64,000 bases of DNA from Limnanthes douglasii subsp. nivea (taxonomy: Eukaryota > Streptophyta > Magnoliopsida > Brassicales > Limnanthaceae), in NCBI GenBank assembly GCA_036936605.1, contig JAUPFV010000001.1:78759910-78823909 (forward strand), written 5' to 3'. Below are positions 61,101 through 64,000 of this stretch, piece by piece. Below the pieces are notes generated by a model. That model was not told the DNA's origin. It worked only from the letters and a program-made list of their open reading frames with translations, and did not search any database. The translations under genes and the position numbers were made by a program. Within the stretch, counting starts at the first letter, position 1, and each line of letters begins with the position of its first letter.

Positions 61101-62097
61101 CTCTCTTAAGCAATATAGAATATGTAATGTTTAAACTGTTTAACTTACTTTGATTTTCAGAACAATCATTTTCTTCTAATCTAAACTCAGCAATTTTTAT
61201 ATCTTCTTCTACTTTACTTAAAAGATCAAAAATGTTTCCAAACGTTTCTTTATTCTATATTTTTAAACGTTCCTTAAGCCTTTTAAGTTTTGACCAAAAT
61301 ATAAACATATTTGAAGAGTCACAGATTGACTTAGACCAGTTATCATTCACAGTTTTTAAGAAATTTTCATGCCTTAACCACATATTCTGAAATCTAAAAG
61401 ATGGTTTTTTATATGTTGAATTATTAGTTACTGAGATTAACAATGGAGAATGATCTGAATATGTTCTAGCCAAATGATTTACCTTTGTTATATTAAAAAT
61501 TTCTCTCCATTTATCATTATGCAATGTTCTATCAAGTCTTTTCCACTTATGATTATTTGTCCAGGTATAATTTGAACCAATGTAACCAGGGTCTTCTAAT
61601 TTACAGTCTATAATCATATGGTTAAATTCATCTATACCTCTAGAGCAAAGAGTATTACAAGCCAATTGTTCATTTACATTAGAGATAGTATTAAAGTCTC
61701 CAACCACTAACCAGGGTAAACTAGTAGCTGAAATATTTCTTAACTGATCCCATAACAACATTCTATGAGCCCTATTACATTTTTCATAAACTATAGTAAT
61801 TAAAACTACTGACTTAGATGAAGAATGACTTACTATAGCATTTAAAAGTTGATCAGAATTATCCAAAACATCAATTTCATAACCATTTTTCCAGAGCAAC
61901 CATATTTTATTATTAGTATTTGCCAATTGTGAATTAAAACCCAGTTTTAGGCAGATTGAAGCTATATTCTCTGCTGATATCATAGGCTCTTGAAGGGCTA
62001 TGATATCAACAGCAAATTTTTTAATCATGTTCTTTATTCTTCTTATTGTTTTACAATTACCAATTCCCCTTACATTCCAATTAAGTAATACAGTCAT
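58127..62097 (-). pseudogene. LINE ORF2: endonuclease, reverse transcriptase, zinc knuckle, RNase H
   Basis: Endonuclease from ATG 62097 (LNWNVRGIGN, ALQEPMIS, VVGDFN, YSDHSPLL) to TAG at 61257-61255. A linker reads YWKQKSYSNWITDGDNNTAM (61060-61010). A one-base frameshift lies near 60868 (VKVLF versus VIPKII). RT: NPDSASGVDGFNSRFY, LIPKNNSP, PISLCSVLN and DMSKAF, then GLR and a TAG (60199-60197) where the family has Gln before GDPMSPYLF. The catalytic YADDIILF is intact near 60065. 58844-60187 continues through SFGGKMTLINSVL to the zinc knuckle CSSCQNLETLNHVFVSCES. The frame then breaks near 58846 with the usual connecting stretch missing. RNase H (58847-58263) has LNCDGSA, NAEVLAL and DIETDC. 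A last shift near 58280 leads to AADWVAKYA and the stop at 58127. Both TAGs could be CAG-to-TAG changes. Confidence 0.88.
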
Positions 62098-62270
62098 TTA
62101 GAAGTTTTATAAGTGGATCTTATAGACCTTTTAAAGTTCCTTGATCTAGATATCACTTTATTTCTTGCAGATCTTCTCACATTAACATTAAATGACTCTT
62201 TAATAGTTTTCCTTTGCTTAGGTGAATTAGGCTCACTTATACTAGACCTTACTAAGGGCATCTGTTCTGT

Positions 62271-63653
62271 TCATACTACCTCTTCTAATTCTTCTAACTC
62301 ATCATCAGATAAAGCATTGAAAGGATTACTTAATTTTATATTTTCAAGTTCATTAATTATATCTTCCTTAGTGATTTCTATAGAGTCTTCTAATTGATTA
62401 AAAATCTTAACATTATTCTTCTGAAACTCTAAAGACACACTATCTATCTCTGTTACATTAAGACCAATTTGATTGTTGCACTGACTTAGTCCAATATTTA
62501 TATGTTCTATATCATTCTGTGTTGTATTTATATTGGATGTATCATTATTAGCTATTTCAACTGACTCCTTTACATTTACTTCTGTTACAATATTAACTTC
62601 TGTTCCTTTTAATTGTTGCCTTTCAGATTGAATATTCTCTATATCACTTTTATTCATTTTATCTTTTGTTAAGATCTTATCCTCATCAGCTGTTTGTTTA
62701 ATTTCAGAATTTTTAGTAGTTTCCTCAATATTCTTAACCTCAATTTCAGTATTTTTATCATTATCAGTTCCTATAACTTTTGGTATCCAGACTTCTTTTA
62801 AGGGTGGATTAGATATATTTTTAATGTTATCTTTATTACTTCTATTTTTATTCACATTTTGATCTATTTCATCTTTTTTACACTGACTTTCTTTATGTCC
62901 TATATGCTTACAAGATTTACAGTAAAAAGGTTTTTTCAAATAAACAATATCTTGCCAAAAACCATCATCTTCCCCAAAGCATATCCAAATGCTTTGAGGA
63001 AGAGGCTTAGACACATCAACCATAACCCAAGCTTTACAGTAGTTATACATAGCAATATTATTCCTAGGGATCCATACAGCTAGAGGCAGACCTATTGATT
63101 TAGCAATTTGGTTAATAGAATCAGAATTATATAGTATTTCAGGTAATTTTGGTAGAGAAATCCAAAGTGGAGTCACAGGTGACTCCTTTTTAGGGTGAAA
63201 GTCAGGAGACCACTTAAGAATTCTAAAGGATAGACTTCCTATCGATCTAACAGGTTTGGTCCAGAATGTTTTTACATCTTCTAGTTGAGCAAATTCTATG
63301 AAAAAATGCCTCAAATCCCATCTAGATATGCTGTAAGATCCTACAAATCTAAATGCAGCAATGTACGCTTTGAACTCGCTGAGAGTTGGACTCCCAAACG
63401 AGAACTTCGCGATTAAAGTATGCTTAAAGTTATTAGTCAGAGAAAACTTATCTGAAAGTCGAAAATGAATCGACCTGTAGTCCTCATGCTCCTCATGCAC
63501 GACTCCTTCATGAATGAACTCCTTGTTTCTTCCTCCAAGCGCTTCAGCAAACGATTTCTTTCCTTCAGAATCAAATGTGGGATTCATTCTCATTGTCGGA
63601 ATAACAACACCTTTCAAGAGGGGAAAGTCTTCTTGAGCGACATTCTTGCTCAT
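62271..63653 (-). CDS. LINE ORF1 protein (DUF4283-type, CCHC knuckle), intact
   Basis: 460 codons, ATG 63653, stop 62271, no breaks. ORF1 proteins of plant LINEs bind element RNA and act as chaperones for target-primed reverse transcription. Residues about 70-220 match the DUF4283 pattern (FKHTLIAKFSFG, WDLRHFFIEF, ILKWSPDFHPKKE, PLWISLPKLP, LPLAVW, VMVDVSKPLP). The knuckle YCKSCKHIGHKESQCKKDE (CX2CX4HX4C) is near residue 245. The C-terminal 200 residues are Asn/Glu/Ile/Lys-rich and probably disordered, ending in an acidic DDELEELEE. The ORF2 start is 173 bp further on, in line with bicistronic LINE organisation. Confidence 0.88.
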   Translation of the reverse strand: MSKNVAQEDFPLLKGVVIPTMRMNPTFDSEGKKSFAEALGGRNKEFIHEGVVHEEHEDYRSIHFRLSDKFSLTNNFKHTLIAKFSFGSPTLSEFKAYIAAFRFVGSYSISRWDLRHFFIEFAQLEDVKTFWTKPVRSIGSLSFRILKWSPDFHPKKESPVTPLWISLPKLPEILYNSDSINQIAKSIGLPLAVWIPRNNIAMYNYCKAWVMVDVSKPLPQSIWICFGEDDGFWQDIVYLKKPFYCKSCKHIGHKESQCKKDEIDQNVNKNRSNKDNIKNISNPPLKEVWIPKVIGTDNDKNTEIEVKNIEETTKNSEIKQTADEDKILTKDKMNKSDIENIQSERQQLKGTEVNIVTEVNVKESVEIANNDTSNINTTQNDIEHINIGLSQCNNQIGLNVTEIDSVSLEFQKNNVKIFNQLEDSIEITKEDIINELENIKLSNPFNALSDDELEELEEVV

Positions 63654-63660
63654 CTTTCCT

Positions 63661-63916
63661 CAGATCCAAATCTTTAGTGATTTCGGATCGAGAACCAGCT
63701 GAGCAAGAAACCAACAACAGATCCAAATCTTGGAGATCTTGGTGATTTCCTTAAGAACCAGCTTCTCAGGGACACGCTTTTTGAACAACGAAACAGCAAC
63801 AGATCCAAATCTTGGTGATCTTGATGATTTCCTTGACGAACCAGCTTCTCAGGGACACGCTTTTTGAACAACGAACCAGCAACAGATCCAAATCTTGGAG
63901 ATTTCAGATTGCAACA
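63661..63916. repeat. Tandem 82-84-bp monomers in the LINE 5' region
   Basis: The phrase CAGATCCAAATCTT recurs at 63661, 63718, 63800 and 63884. Between 63718 and 63884 two units of 82 and 84 bp share GTGATTTCCTT, GAACCAGCTTCTCAGGGACA and CGCTTTTTGAACAACGAA. Flanking units are partial. The block lies directly upstream of ORF1. Confidence 0.8.
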
Positions 63917-64000
63917 CAGCTTCTCATCAAGAGACTGAGAAGCTACAATCGACAACCAGCTTCAGAAGAACGGCTTTGAGTTTTATTTTGATGCTGAAAT

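Larger units (their letters stand above)
57767..64000 (-). mobile_element. Non-LTR retrotransposon (LINE) with RNase H, nearly full length
   Basis: Minus strand: 5' region with tandem monomers (63661-63916), ORF1 63653-62271, ORF2 from 62097 to 58127, a 3' UTR of about 350 bp, an AATAAA signal (57790-57795) and a 9-nt poly(A) tail (57767-57775). The 5' end is at or beyond the window edge, so no target duplication can be checked. ORF1 is intact while ORF2 has two TAG codons, two frameshifts and a deletion, so this copy cannot move by itself. It is younger than the related LINE at 39-44 kb. Confidence 0.9.

Overview
The window looks like nuclear DNA of a flowering plant, most likely a eudicot. 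It is strongly AT-rich. It carries one plant-type secreted GH9 endoglucanase gene with canonical GT/AG introns. The rest is a dense set of plant transposons: a Mutator-like element (MULE) carrying a Ulp1-type peptidase gene, a Copia element primed by tRNA-Met, a Tat-like Gypsy element with a second RNase H and an antisense ORF, two LINEs with C-terminal RNase H, a tRNA-derived SINE family, a foldback MITE and a solo LTR. I cannot name the species from sequence alone.

Layout. 1-7231 is the right part of a MULE whose left end lies outside the window. It carries two minus-strand genes: a small acidic protein (277-777) and an 11-exon Ulp1-peptidase gene (1394 to about 7080) with a Gln-rich tract and several reading-frame breaks. 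7386-8453 is a second, gene-less MULE with matching terminal inverted repeats (TIRs) and a perfect 9-bp target duplication. Both elements are packed with one short motif, TGCGAA with a conserved flank. It occurs about 55 times in 8.1 kb, almost only in introns and spacers, often paired into hairpins. This is the most unusual signal in the window. 9221-12986 (minus) is the endoglucanase, five exons and 517 codons, with all catalytic residues present; it is the only gene here that looks intact and cellular.

13.6 kb holds a SINE. 13.8-19.3 kb is unassigned AT-rich DNA. 19299-24292 is a Copia element (minus) with a 5-bp target duplication and a broken pol. 24660-34892 is an old Tat-like Gypsy element (plus) with a decayed gag-pol and an antisense ORF region near its 3' end. 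39.0-44.5 kb is an old LINE (minus). 45718-46154 is a solo LTR with a perfect 5-bp duplication. 47.9-52.4 kb is a degenerate tandem array (about 180-bp units) into which a foldback MITE and two SINE copies have inserted. 52.8-55.6 kb is a Gypsy gag-protease relic (minus). 57.8 kb to the window end is a fairly young LINE (minus) with an intact ORF1, a broken ORF2, a short poly(A) tail and a tandem-monomer 5' region.

Apart from the endoglucanase, which would act on cell-wall glucan, the genes do not form a pathway; they are parts of selfish elements at different stages of decay. Coordinates, splice sites, motif counts and repeat comparisons were read by eye. Family names rest on recalled protein motifs, with no database search.
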